From NCBI RefSeq assembly GCF_013294115.1, contig NZ_JABSNP010000007.1, forward strand, positions 62,001 through 126,000: a stretch of DNA of 64,000 nt, given 5' to 3'. The notes under the pieces were generated by a model. The model was not told where the DNA came from. It did not search any database and was given only the letters and a program-made list of their open reading frames with translations. This document shows positions 8,324 through 17,365 of this stretch, piece after piece (the stretch's first letter is position 1; the number at the start of each line of letters is the position of its first letter). Origin of the DNA: Hymenobacter caeli. GTDB lineage: Bacteria; Bacteroidota; Bacteroidia; Cytophagales; Hymenobacteraceae. The position numbers were made by a program, and so were the translations under genes.

Positions 8324-11300
8324 TTAGAACCCGAGTGTGACGCCGCCGGTGATGGTGCGGGCCTGGGGATAGGTGAAGAAGTCGGTACCTGGCGAAGTAT
8401 TCCCCGAAGCGCTGGCAGCAGTAAAAGTGCTCACTTCCGGGTCGAGGCCCGAATACTTGGTAAACGTCACCAGATTCTGCGCCTGGGCGTATATGCGAAC
8501 GGTGCGCAGGTGGGCTTTGGTTGCCAGCGCAGCCGGCAAGTTGTAGCCCAGGGTCAAGCTTTTCAAGCGGGCGTACGAACCGTCTTCCAGAAAACGGTCG
8601 GAAGTGCGAACGTTGGTGTTGGGGTCGTTGTACACGGCCCGCGGAATGGTAGTGTTGGTGTTGGTGGGCGTCCAGCGGTTCAACACCTCCACGTCTTGGC
8701 CATAACTCGTATTCATGCCTTGAGTGTAGGATTTTGACGTGTTGTATATCTGGTTGCCAACGTTGTACTGAAAAAAGACGCTGAGGTCAAAATTCATGAA
8801 GCGGAAAGTGTTGGTAAGGCCACCGAAATACTTGGGCTGGGCACTGCCCATAATCTCCTGGTCCGCCGCAGTGATAACGCCGTCGCCGTTCAAGTCTTTG
8901 AACTTGATGTCACCGGGCCGGGTGAGCGTCGATTGATAAGCGGCAGTAGCCGAACCCGTGGCCGTCTTGGCCGCGGCGTCCAGGGCACTGATTTCGTCCT
9001 GGGTTTGGAAGATGTGGTCAACCCGGTAGCCGTAGAAAGCGCCGAGGGGCTGGCCCACGATGAGGCGGCTGGCGAAGCCCTGGGCCGTGCCTGTAACGCT
9101 GGGGTCCGACAGTTTCGTGACGAGGTTGCGGTTGAAACTGATGTTAAAGTTCGTCTCCCAGTTGAAGCCCGTTCCTTCGTTGCGAATGTTGATGGTAGTC
9201 AGCGCAACCTCCAGGCCTTTGTTTTCAAGGCTGCCAACGTTGGAGCTGTAGCTGAAAAATCCCGTATCGTAGGGCAGGTTCTGCGCGAGCAGCAAGTCGT
9301 CGGTTTTGCGCTTGTAGATGTCCGCCGAAACGTAGAAGCGGTTTTGCAGAAAGCCAAAGTCCACGCCGATGTTGGTTTGGCGCGTGCGTTCCCATTTCAG
9401 GCTCGGGTTTGCCAACTGCGAAAGGTAGAGGCCACCCTGGTCCAGGTAGTTGGCACCGGGACTGATGAGGCCGCGCGAGCCGAAGTTGCCAAGGGGCTGG
9501 TTGCCCGTTTCGCCGTAGCTGCCCCGCACTTTCAGCTCGCTTAGCACGGTCTGGTCTTTCAGGAAGCTCTCTTCTATCACGCGCCAGCCCGCCGATGCGG
9601 CCGGGAAATACCCTACTTGGTTGTCAGCGCCGAAGCGTGAGCCTTGGTCGCGGCGAATAGAGGCCCCTATCAAGTAGCGGCCCTTGTAAGCGTAGTCCAC
9701 TTTCGCCAGCGTACCAAACAGCGCGCTACCGGTCGAAGTCGAGCTGGCGGCCGTTTTCGTAGCCCCCGCCGATAGCTCACGGATGGCGTTGCTGGGGAAG
9801 CCCGTCACCTCCGTGAAAATGTCGCTTTCCGCATCGCGCTGGTATTCGGCCACAACCAAAGCGCTTAAGCTATGGTCGGCACCGAACGTCTTGTTGTAAG
9901 TCAGCGAGCTGATGTGGTTGTAGTTCAGGTCTTGCAGGGTCGCCGCCGTGGCATCGCCGCGCACCGCGGCCCCGGCGTTGGTAAGGGTCGAGTAGAAGCG
10001 GTCGTCGCGGCCGTAGGTGTAGTCGATGCCAAACGTAGCCCGGTACTTGAGGTTCTTGATTAGCTCAAACTCGGTGTACTGGCTGCCAATCAAGCGGTTA
10101 TTCGTGCTCTTGATGTACGGTTCTTTGGCGGCCGCCACCGGGTTTTCCAGGGAGCCGTTTTTGTAGTACGTACCGTCCGCGTTGTAAATGGGCAAGTCGC
10201 TGGCGTAAAGGCGGGCGGTTGTCAGCACCCCATAAATGCTGTTGTCGCCGTTGATGCGGTTGTTCACGCTCTCGCTCAATCCAACGGAGGCCCCCATCCG
10301 CACTTTCTCCGACAGCTTGTTGTCCAGCGTCAGGCGGGCACTGCCCCGGGTGAAGCCCGAGCCGATGACCGTGCCTTTCTGATCAAAGTAGTTCAGGGCC
10401 AGCCGGTAGCGGCTGGCATCCGAGCCCCCCGAGAAGGTCAGGCCGTAGTTGCTGATGGGTGCCGTGCGCAGCACTTCCTTGCCCCAGTCGGTGCTGGTGG
10501 CCGTGGAGGGGTTTTGGAACTGGCTCAAAGGCCGGACAGGGCCAGCGTCCACGTACTGGGCCAGGCCGTTGACGACAGTAGCTCCCCCCGGACCGTAGAT
10601 GTAAGCGGCCAGGTCGGCATTGCTGCGAAACGTCGTGCCGAAAGCCGGGTAGTTACCAGCGGCGTTGGCCGGGTAGCGGGCAGCGGCGGCGTCCAGAAAC
10701 AGCTGCGTCTGCTGCTCTCCGTTTATTATCTGAGGGCGTTTCCACACCGATTGGCCTCCCGTGTAGTAATCGAGGTCGATGCGGGCTTTGCCGCTTTTGC
10801 CGCGCTTGGTGGTAACCAACACCACACCGTTCGAGCCCCGCGAACCGTAGATAGCCGCCGAAGCCGCGTCTTTCAGGACTTCGATGGACTCGATGTCGTT
10901 TGGGTTGATGTCATTCAGGCCGTTGGTCAACTGGTTGCCCGTGCCGAGCTGCGTCGTGTTGCCGGTGTTCACGGGTAGGCCATCTACTACGTACAAAGGC
11001 TCGTTGCTGGCCCCAATGGATGCCGCTCCCCGAACCCGGACGTTGACGCCCGAACCGGGCGTGCCCGAGCTTTGCGTTACCTGCACCCCGGCTGCCCGGC
11101 CCTGCAAAGCCTGGTCAAGACCGATGATGGGTTGGTCTTTGTAATCGGCCGAGTTCACCACGGCCACGGCACCTTTTACTTCACGGCGGTTCAGCTGCTG
11201 GCCGTAGCCCGTCACGACAACTTCGTTTAGTTGCTTGGTGTCGGTGACCATTGCCACGGTTACCAGCGAAGAGCTGCCGATGGCTTGTTCTTGCGTCACG

Positions 11301-11536
11301 AATCCAACAGAACTGAAAACCAGCGTGCCGCCCGCAGCGGGCACATTAAGGCTGAAGCCGCCGTCGGCGCCGGTAGAAACACCCGTGGTGGTGCCTTTAA
11401 GTAAAACCGTTACGCCGGGTATGCCCCCGCCGTTGGTTTGGTCCGTCACTTTTCCCGTAATGGACCGGGTTTGGGCCATTGCATGTTGAAACAAAGTGAG
11501 TATGAGCACCAGGCTCATGAGTAAGGTTTTTTTCAT
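8324..11536 (-). CDS. SusC-like TonB-dependent outer-membrane transporter, pair 2
   Basis: This 1070-residue protein has a signal peptide MKKTLLMSLVLILTLFQHAMAQ and a carboxypeptidase-regulatory-like domain (about 25-100). The plug (about 105-240) holds VVVTGYGQQLNRREVKGAV, LYVVDGLPVN and VLKDAASAAIYGSRGSNGVV. The beta barrel ends in the typical terminal GGVTLGF. It imports a large substrate together with the SusD encoded directly downstream. There is no extracytoplasmic sigma/anti-sigma (FecI/FecR) gene nearby and no N-terminal STN signalling domain, so regulation is not of the transducer type. Confidence 0.95.
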   Translation of the reverse strand: MKKTLLMSLVLILTLFQHAMAQTRSITGKVTDQTNGGGIPGVTVLLKGTTTGVSTGADGGFSLNVPAAGGTLVFSSVGFVTQEQAIGSSSLVTVAMVTDTKQLNEVVVTGYGQQLNRREVKGAVAVVNSADYKDQPIIGLDQALQGRAAGVQVTQSSGTPGSGVNVRVRGAASIGASNEPLYVVDGLPVNTGNTTQLGTGNQLTNGLNDINPNDIESIEVLKDAASAAIYGSRGSNGVVLVTTKRGKSGKARIDLDYYTGGQSVWKRPQIINGEQQTQLFLDAAAARYPANAAGNYPAFGTTFRSNADLAAYIYGPGGATVVNGLAQYVDAGPVRPLSQFQNPSTATSTDWGKEVLRTAPISNYGLTFSGGSDASRYRLALNYFDQKGTVIGSGFTRGSARLTLDNKLSEKVRMGASVGLSESVNNRINGDNSIYGVLTTARLYASDLPIYNADGTYYKNGSLENPVAAAKEPYIKSTNNRLIGSQYTEFELIKNLKYRATFGIDYTYGRDDRFYSTLTNAGAAVRGDATAATLQDLNYNHISSLTYNKTFGADHSLSALVVAEYQRDAESDIFTEVTGFPSNAIRELSAGATKTAASSTSTGSALFGTLAKVDYAYKGRYLIGASIRRDQGSRFGADNQVGYFPAASAGWRVIEESFLKDQTVLSELKVRGSYGETGNQPLGNFGSRGLISPGANYLDQGGLYLSQLANPSLKWERTRQTNIGVDFGFLQNRFYVSADIYKRKTDDLLLAQNLPYDTGFFSYSSNVGSLENKGLEVALTTINIRNEGTGFNWETNFNISFNRNLVTKLSDPSVTGTAQGFASRLIVGQPLGAFYGYRVDHIFQTQDEISALDAAAKTATGSATAAYQSTLTRPGDIKFKDLNGDGVITAADQEIMGSAQPKYFGGLTNTFRFMNFDLSVFFQYNVGNQIYNTSKSYTQGMNTSYGQDVEVLNRWTPTNTNTTIPRAVYNDPNTNVRTSDRFLEDGSYARLKSLTLGYNLPAALATKAHLRTVRIYAQAQNLVTFTKYSGLDPEVSTFTAASASGNTSPGTDFFTYPQARTITGGVTLGF

Positions 11537-11884
11537 GTGTAATGAAAAGAGGGAAATGGTTGGTGAACTTAATGTGACGCTTTAGTAAATGAACTGTTGT
11601 GAATAATAAAAGTATGAATTACAAGTGAGTAAAAAAAAATATTTTAGTAAGAAATAATGCGATTTTTTTTAAGACCATAGCAAGAAAGATGCGACTTTAT
11701 ATGATTTTTAAGAGCTGCACTGAAGTCTATAAAGGATAAATAATCAGTTTTATAAATATTTCGGAAAAGGCAGGGCCTGTCGAAATAAGGGGAAGTCTTG
11801 AACTATTCTTTGGAGAGAAAATAGAAACGCAACATGTATTTGTGCTCAGCGACGACCAAGACTGGATGGATGGTGCAATGACAA
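11537..11884. other. AT-rich intergenic region upstream of SusC pair 2
   Basis: About 350 bp with no supported gene. Bases 11570-11800 are AT-rich with long A and T runs and probably contain the promoter for the minus-strand SusC2 operon. A short open frame here (minus, 11803-12012) overlaps the SusD3 end and lacks any family signal. Confidence 0.45.
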
Positions 11885-11917
11885 AAAAAGCCCCGACTCA
11901 CCGAGCCGGGGCTTTTT
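11885..11917. terminator. Rho-independent terminator downstream of SusD pair 3
   Basis: Perfect 11-bp stem 11885-11895/11907-11917 (core AGCCCCG/CGGGGCT) with flanking A and T runs. It lies 26 bp past the SusD3 stop and ends the minus-strand pair 3 transcript. Confidence 0.85.
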
Positions 11918-11942
11918 AGGCCGTTAAAATGTGATTTTAGGC

Positions 11943-13595
11943 TTAGTAGCCCGGGTTTTGCTGGGCCGCTAGCACCGGGTTGGTTTGCGTTTCTGAGCTG
12001 GGAATGGGCCACAAAAACAACGGGCTGCTGTACGCCACGGCCGGTATTGCCTGGCCCGTCAGCTGGGCGGTGTTGCCGCAGCCGTATCGTGCCAGCACCA
12101 CCTGGCCGCTGAGCTGGCCGTTGAATTTGGCCGGAATGCCGCCCCCTGCTATCGGTGCGTATTGCGTGTCCTTCGCCAGCCGCGAGATGTCGCCCCAGCG
12201 GAAGCCTTCGCCCACCAGCTCTACCCGGCGCTCGTTCAAGATGGCTTGCACCAGGCCAGTACCCGTCAACGAGCCGGTGGCGTACTGGTCGGTGGTGGCC
12301 ACCGACCGGTTCCGTACCGCGTTGAGCAGGTTAAGCGCTACCGCGCTGTTGCCGGTGCGGGCCTGGGCTTCGGCCTGGTTCAGGAGCACTTCGGCGTAGC
12401 GGATGATGGGCGCGAAGTCCGTGGAAGTAACGGCATCGGTGTACTTTTTGAGGACGTAAGCGGTCCGAAGGCCGCCGTCCTGCTGCATCATCACGGTGCG
12501 CCGCAGGTCGCTGCACGTGAAGAACGGCGCGTTGTACAGGTTGGGGCTCACGGCCAGCAGGGCCCGGCCGGCGATGCCGGTGGGGGCCGCCGCCGACGAG
12601 CCGTACACGTTTGCCAGGGCCCCGTTCACACCCGGGTTGTCGGTAGAGCTGTTTTCAACCGAAAAAATGTTTTCGACCGTTACCGCCGTGCCACCGGGAA
12701 AAGCGGCCCGCTGGGTGGGCATCAGCATGTAGCTGCCAATCGGGCTGGTGAATGTGGTGGTGCCGGTTATCAGCTTGTTGCCCTCCGTGATGGCGGCGGC
12801 CCAGTTGCCCTGGTAGAGCCGGATGCGCTGCTTCAGCGCGATGGCGGCTCCTTTGGTGGCCCGGGTTACCGAACCGAACGACCCCAGGCCCGAACGGGTG
12901 GTGGGCAGGTTGGTCTCCGCGAAGTCCAGGTCGGCCAGCATTTGGGTGTAGTCGTCGGCCACCGTGCCCCGGTCCTGGGCCGCGCTGGTGGTCACGTTGG
13001 CCACCGTGTTGTTCGGCACTGTCCGGTAGGGCACGCCGGGGTTGCTGCCGTTGCCGTCGGTGTAGGGGCGGGCAAAGTTGAGGACCAGCTCCAGGTGCGC
13101 CAGGGCCCGCAGGAACCGCAGCTCTCCTTCGTACACCAGCTCATCGCTGGCCGTGATGATGCCGCCCGTAGCGGCCTGCTGAATGCCCGCGATGGCCACA
13201 TTGGCCTTGTTGGCCACCGCGTAGCAGTTGGCCCACATGTACGTGATGTTGGGGCTGGCCGCCGTTATCGAGTTTTGAAAGACGACGGCAAAAAAGCCGG
13301 CCTCGTCAGCCACGTCTTCGCCGCGCACGTCGCCCTGCTCGTTGGCTGCCGCCCCAAATGGGTAGCCCCGCGACCCACCGGAGTTGCCGTTGTAAAAGCC
13401 CGACTGCGCGGCATCGTACACCCCTGTCACCGACAGTGCCACGTGCGAAGCATCGCTGTAGGCAACCGCCTCGGACACGGAATCTACCGGTACAACGTCG
13501 GTTACGTGGCAGGCTCCTAGCCCTAGGGTCAGCGTGAAGGCAGCAGCCAGGGCGCGGCGGCGGTTGCCCGCCGCCAGAATCAATATATTTTTCAT
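11943..13595 (-). CDS. SusD/RagB-like outer-membrane lipoprotein, pair 3
   Basis: This 550-residue lipoprotein has an SPII signal ending LTLGLGAC. Like other SusD proteins it shows helical repeats (LRFLRALAHLELVLNFARPYT near 160-180) and the C-terminal blocks LLNAVRNRSVA and LNERRVELVGEGFRWGDISR. It ends SSETQTNPVLAAQQNPGY. It is about 90-100 residues longer than the neighbouring SusDs, with additional loop sequence between about 280 and 400. It follows the SusC3 stop by 21 bp. The ligand is unknown. Confidence 0.94.
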   Translation of the reverse strand: MKNILILAAGNRRRALAAAFTLTLGLGACHVTDVVPVDSVSEAVAYSDASHVALSVTGVYDAAQSGFYNGNSGGSRGYPFGAAANEQGDVRGEDVADEAGFFAVVFQNSITAASPNITYMWANCYAVANKANVAIAGIQQAATGGIITASDELVYEGELRFLRALAHLELVLNFARPYTDGNGSNPGVPYRTVPNNTVANVTTSAAQDRGTVADDYTQMLADLDFAETNLPTTRSGLGSFGSVTRATKGAAIALKQRIRLYQGNWAAAITEGNKLITGTTTFTSPIGSYMLMPTQRAAFPGGTAVTVENIFSVENSSTDNPGVNGALANVYGSSAAAPTGIAGRALLAVSPNLYNAPFFTCSDLRRTVMMQQDGGLRTAYVLKKYTDAVTSTDFAPIIRYAEVLLNQAEAQARTGNSAVALNLLNAVRNRSVATTDQYATGSLTGTGLVQAILNERRVELVGEGFRWGDISRLAKDTQYAPIAGGGIPAKFNGQLSGQVVLARYGCGNTAQLTGQAIPAVAYSSPLFLWPIPSSETQTNPVLAAQQNPGY

Positions 13596-13616
13596 TGAGA
13601 TTAGACGCTAAAGAGA

Positions 13617-16600
13617 TTAAAAACCGATGTTCAGGCCGCCCGTGAACACGCGCTGCTGCGGGTTGCTGTTGTAGTCAATCCCGCGCAGCGTGTTGTTGGC
13701 GCTGCTGCTCACTTCCGGGTCCGCGCCCTTGTATTTCGTGAAGGTGGCCAGGTTCTGCACCTGGGCAAAAATGCGCACCCGGCTCAAGCGCACCGGGCCC
13801 AGCACGCGGCTGGGCAACGTGTAGCCCAGCGTGATGTGCTGCACCCGCACGAAGTTGCCGCTTTCCACGAAGCGCGACGATGCCGCGTTGGTCGTGTTCA
13901 CGAAGGCATCGGTGCCGTACACGGCGCGGGGCGTGCTGGTCACGTCGCCGGGCTTCTGCCAGCGGTCCAGAATTTCCGTGCTGTTGTTCAGGAACGTCAT
14001 TTGCAGCAGCTGCTGGCGGGTGGCGTTCATAATCTGGTTGCCAAAGCTATAGCGCAGGAAAACGTCCAGGTCGAAGCCTTTGTAGGTAAAGCCGTTGTCG
14101 AAGCCGCCAAACAGCTTGGGGTTGGTTTGGCCCAGAATGATTTTGTCCGCCGTGGACAGCGACGAAACCGTGGTGAGGGCCGTCGGGTTGGCGGGGTCGT
14201 ACACGTAGTAGGTGCTACCAGTAGTTTTGGGAGTAACGCCGGCGGCACTGCCGGTAATGTTGCCCTGCACCAATGTGCCGTCAATCTTCTTGTATATCGG
14301 GTTGCCATTGGCCGAGTTGACGCCCTGGTAATCGAAGCCATATAAGGAGCTAATCGACTGGCCTACTTGCACGACTGTGTAAGTGCCGCCGAGATACGTG
14401 TTGTAAATTGGCGTGTTGTTGGCCCCCAGCGAGGTTACCTGGTTGCGGTTGGTCGAGAAGTTGAGCGTCGTGGTCCAGCTGAAGTTTTCGTTGCGCACGT
14501 TTTGGGTCGAAATGCCCAACTCGAAGCCCTTGTTGTACATCGAGCCCACGTTGTCGCTGTACGAGTTGTTCGGCACGCCCAGCGAGGGGGCCGTCGGCAC
14601 GCCCAAAATCAAGCCGTCGATGATGTTGCGGTAGTAGTCGGCGGTAACTGTGATGCGGCCCCCCAGGAAACCCATGTCGATGCCGTAATCTTCTTTTTTC
14701 GATGTTTCGTACTTCAACAGGCCGTTGCCAAACTGGCTGTAGCCAACGCCCGCCTGCGCTCCGTACTGCACCGGCGAATAAGTGCCGGCATAGGGGAAAA
14801 TTCCGATGTCGGAGTTGCCCACCTGCGCATACGAGGCTCGCAGCTTGAAGTCCGTCCAGACCCGGCCCAGGGCCGAGTTCTTGAAGAAGTCTTCCTGCGA
14901 CACGCGCCAGCCCAGCGAGCCGCCCGGGAACGTACCGCGCTGGTGGCCGGGGGCCAGCGACGACAGCGCGTCCGAACGCAGGGTGAAGCTCAGCAGGTAC
15001 CGGTCTTTGAACGAGTAGTTCACCCGGCCGAAGTACGACTGGTAGCCGTTCTGGTAGTAGTCGCCGCCAATGGTTGGGGTCGTCAGCGTGTTGCTGATGA
15101 TGCCGTTCACGCCCAGCAGGCGGTCCGAAATGCCGGTGCCTTGCGCCGAGAAATAGCTACTGGTCGTCTTCTGGTACTCTACCCCGACCACGGCGTTGAT
15201 CTTGTGGTTTTCGCCGATAATGTTGCTGTAAGTAGCAGTGTTGATCCAATTCCAGCGAATATTGGGGCTGAAGTACTGGTACACCAGGCCGTTCACGCCG
15301 CGGCCATCGCCCTGGCGCGGGTCGTAGTAAAGCAAGTCGTTTTCCAGCTGCGTGTCCGTGCTGAGCTGCGTGCGCAGGCGCAGGTTCTTCACCGGCTCTG
15401 CTTCCAGGTAGCCATTGCCAAGAATGCGGTAGCTGGTGGACCGGTAGATGTTGTTGTCGAGCGCGAAGTCGATGTTGGGGTAGCTGAAGGAGATGCCCTG
15501 GGTGTTGCTGCCCTGGCCCAGCGTACCCGCAGCGGTGGAGTAGGGGGTGCCGTCGGCGTTGCGGGCCGGCACGTTCGGAAACAGCAGCAGCGCGGCGGCC
15601 ACGTTGCCCGACAAGCCGTTGCCGGCCGTGTTGAGGCCAACGGTCTGCGTCCGGGTCAGGCCGATGTTCATGCCCACTTTCAGCCAGCTTTTCACTTCGC
15701 TGTCAACGTTGGCCCGAAAGGTGAAGCGTTGCAGCGAGTTGGGCTTAATAATCCCGCTTTGATCGGTGAAGCCCCCCGAGAAGGCGTAGCTGGTTTTGTC
15801 AGTGCCGCCCGATACCGATATGGCGTGGTTCTGCTGGAAACCGGTGCGGAAAACTTCTTTCTGCCAATCGGTGCTGACGTTGTTGTTGGCCCCGGTGGCG
15901 TCCGTGAACGCCTTGGCCAGTTGGCCGCTGCCGCCCGCGTTGATGTCCTTTTCGTTGCTGATGGCAATGAAGTCGTCGGCCCCCAGGACCTTGTAGCGCT
16001 TCAACACGTTGGCCGCCCCGATGTACGTGTCGTACGTGATGGTGGCCTGCCCTTTGCGGCCGTGCTTGGTGGTGATGAGGATGACCCCGTTGGCTCCGCG
16101 CGAGCCGTAGATGGCCGTGGCCGAGCCATCTTTTAGTACTTCGTACGACTCAATGTCGTTGGGGTTGATGTCGGCCAGGCCGTTCGAGCCGTTGGCATCA
16201 ACGCCGCTGAGCTGGCCCGTAAAAATGGGCTGGCCGTCCACCACCACGAGCGGGGTCGAGCCCGAAGTGATGGAGTTGGTGCCCCGGATTTGGATGATTG
16301 GCTGCTGGCCGAGCAAGCCGCTGGGGGTTTGCACCTGCACCCCGGCGGCCCGGCCTGCCAGCTGCTGGGCAAAGCTGGGGGTGGCCAGGTTGGCAATGGT
16401 TTCGCCCTTCACCGATACCACGGAGCCCGTCACGTCGCGGCGTTCCTGGGTGCCGTAGCCGGTCACCACCACTTCGCTCAGTTGCTTGGTGTCCTCCACC
16501 AGGGCGACGGTAAACTGCGACTGGCTGCCAATGGGCAGTTCCTGGGTCACGAAATTCACCGAGCTGATGACCAAGGTGCCACCGTTAGCCGGCACGTTCA

Positions 16601-16787
16601 GGCTGAAATTACCATCGGAGTTAGTCGAAACGCCCGTTGTGGTGCCTTTGAGCAAAACGGTTACGCCCGGCAGGCCGTCGCTGGTTTTTTGGTCCGTCAC
16701 CCTTCCCGAAATGGCCCGGGTCTGGGCCATTACCTGTTGGAATAGGGCGAACATGAGCACCAGGCTCATGAGTAAGGTTTTTTTCAT
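13617..16787 (-). CDS. SusC-like TonB-dependent outer-membrane transporter, pair 3
   Basis: The 1056-residue protein has a signal peptide (MKKTLLMSLVLMFALFQQVMAQ), a regulatory-like domain (about 25-100) and a plug (about 105-240). The plug carries VVVTGYGTQERRDVTGSV, LVVVDGQPIF and VLKDGSATAIYGSRGANGVI. The barrel ends GGLNIGF. It is close to SusC1 in the N-terminal domain (QTRAISGRVTDQKTSDGLPG against QTRTISGRVTDQKSGDGLPG), so these modules are paralogous. Together with its SusD it forms a two-gene minus-strand operon with an AT-rich upstream region. Confidence 0.95.
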   Translation of the reverse strand: MKKTLLMSLVLMFALFQQVMAQTRAISGRVTDQKTSDGLPGVTVLLKGTTTGVSTNSDGNFSLNVPANGGTLVISSVNFVTQELPIGSQSQFTVALVEDTKQLSEVVVTGYGTQERRDVTGSVVSVKGETIANLATPSFAQQLAGRAAGVQVQTPSGLLGQQPIIQIRGTNSITSGSTPLVVVDGQPIFTGQLSGVDANGSNGLADINPNDIESYEVLKDGSATAIYGSRGANGVILITTKHGRKGQATITYDTYIGAANVLKRYKVLGADDFIAISNEKDINAGGSGQLAKAFTDATGANNNVSTDWQKEVFRTGFQQNHAISVSGGTDKTSYAFSGGFTDQSGIIKPNSLQRFTFRANVDSEVKSWLKVGMNIGLTRTQTVGLNTAGNGLSGNVAAALLLFPNVPARNADGTPYSTAAGTLGQGSNTQGISFSYPNIDFALDNNIYRSTSYRILGNGYLEAEPVKNLRLRTQLSTDTQLENDLLYYDPRQGDGRGVNGLVYQYFSPNIRWNWINTATYSNIIGENHKINAVVGVEYQKTTSSYFSAQGTGISDRLLGVNGIISNTLTTPTIGGDYYQNGYQSYFGRVNYSFKDRYLLSFTLRSDALSSLAPGHQRGTFPGGSLGWRVSQEDFFKNSALGRVWTDFKLRASYAQVGNSDIGIFPYAGTYSPVQYGAQAGVGYSQFGNGLLKYETSKKEDYGIDMGFLGGRITVTADYYRNIIDGLILGVPTAPSLGVPNNSYSDNVGSMYNKGFELGISTQNVRNENFSWTTTLNFSTNRNQVTSLGANNTPIYNTYLGGTYTVVQVGQSISSLYGFDYQGVNSANGNPIYKKIDGTLVQGNITGSAAGVTPKTTGSTYYVYDPANPTALTTVSSLSTADKIILGQTNPKLFGGFDNGFTYKGFDLDVFLRYSFGNQIMNATRQQLLQMTFLNNSTEILDRWQKPGDVTSTPRAVYGTDAFVNTTNAASSRFVESGNFVRVQHITLGYTLPSRVLGPVRLSRVRIFAQVQNLATFTKYKGADPEVSSSANNTLRGIDYNSNPQQRVFTGGLNIGF

Positions 16788-17365
16788 AAGAAAAGTGGGA
16801 GTGGAGAAATGGGTGAGTTTAGAAGTGAAATGAGCCCTGGGATTTTTTTAAAAACAGGTGTAAAACTATGCCCCAGTCAGCAAGTGTATTATTAGAATGA
16901 AGCACGAAAATCGCCAAAGACAAGCAAAGTAATAGCCAATAAAACTATATAAATCAATAAGTTGAAATAATAAAGAGTATTAATAATAATATATTTAATG
17001 CAATGATTTTGCGCAGTAGGTAAATGGCCCGAAAATTTGTGAAACCTGTTAATTCTGGCGGTATCCGATGCTGCTGTAGAGTCGGGTTTGCCAGGTCTTT
17101 AATTATGTGCTTCCATCACCCCACTAAATTCCTCACTTGACGAAAAGACTGGCGCAATATACCGCGGCTTCGGTAAAAGCTCGGCTTAGAAAGGCGCAAC
17201 CCAGAAAAAATAGTGAGTTGTGTGCAAAAGCAGTTGGCCACCGGCTAATAAGAGGGTATAGCCTACTTGCTCGGCCAGCGCAAGGGTCCCCGTGGGGCCC
17301 CAACCAAGTGCGTTCGCCCTGGCCCAGGGCCCCACGGGGGCCGTTGTGAAGAGCTAACCGCTCCC
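16788..17365. other. Intergenic region upstream of SusC pair 3 and downstream of prfB
   Basis: About 578 bp with no supported gene. The left half (16830-17010) is AT-rich and probably carries the SusC3 promoter. The right half is mixed and includes the stem-loop at 17288-17339. Open frames on either strand here are shadows without family signal. Confidence 0.45.
17288..17339. terminator. Stem-loop downstream of prfB, possible terminator
   Basis: Inverted repeat 17288-17300/17327-17339 (CCCCGTGGGGCCC and its complement) with a 26-bp loop, 26 bp past the prfB stop. There is no clear T-run on the minus strand, so function is inferred. Confidence 0.45.

Noticed and set aside
14367..16136. 589-codon open frame on the plus strand opposite SusC pair 3
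   Set aside because: Antisense shadow in GC-rich DNA; the opposite strand encodes a full SusC with all domains.
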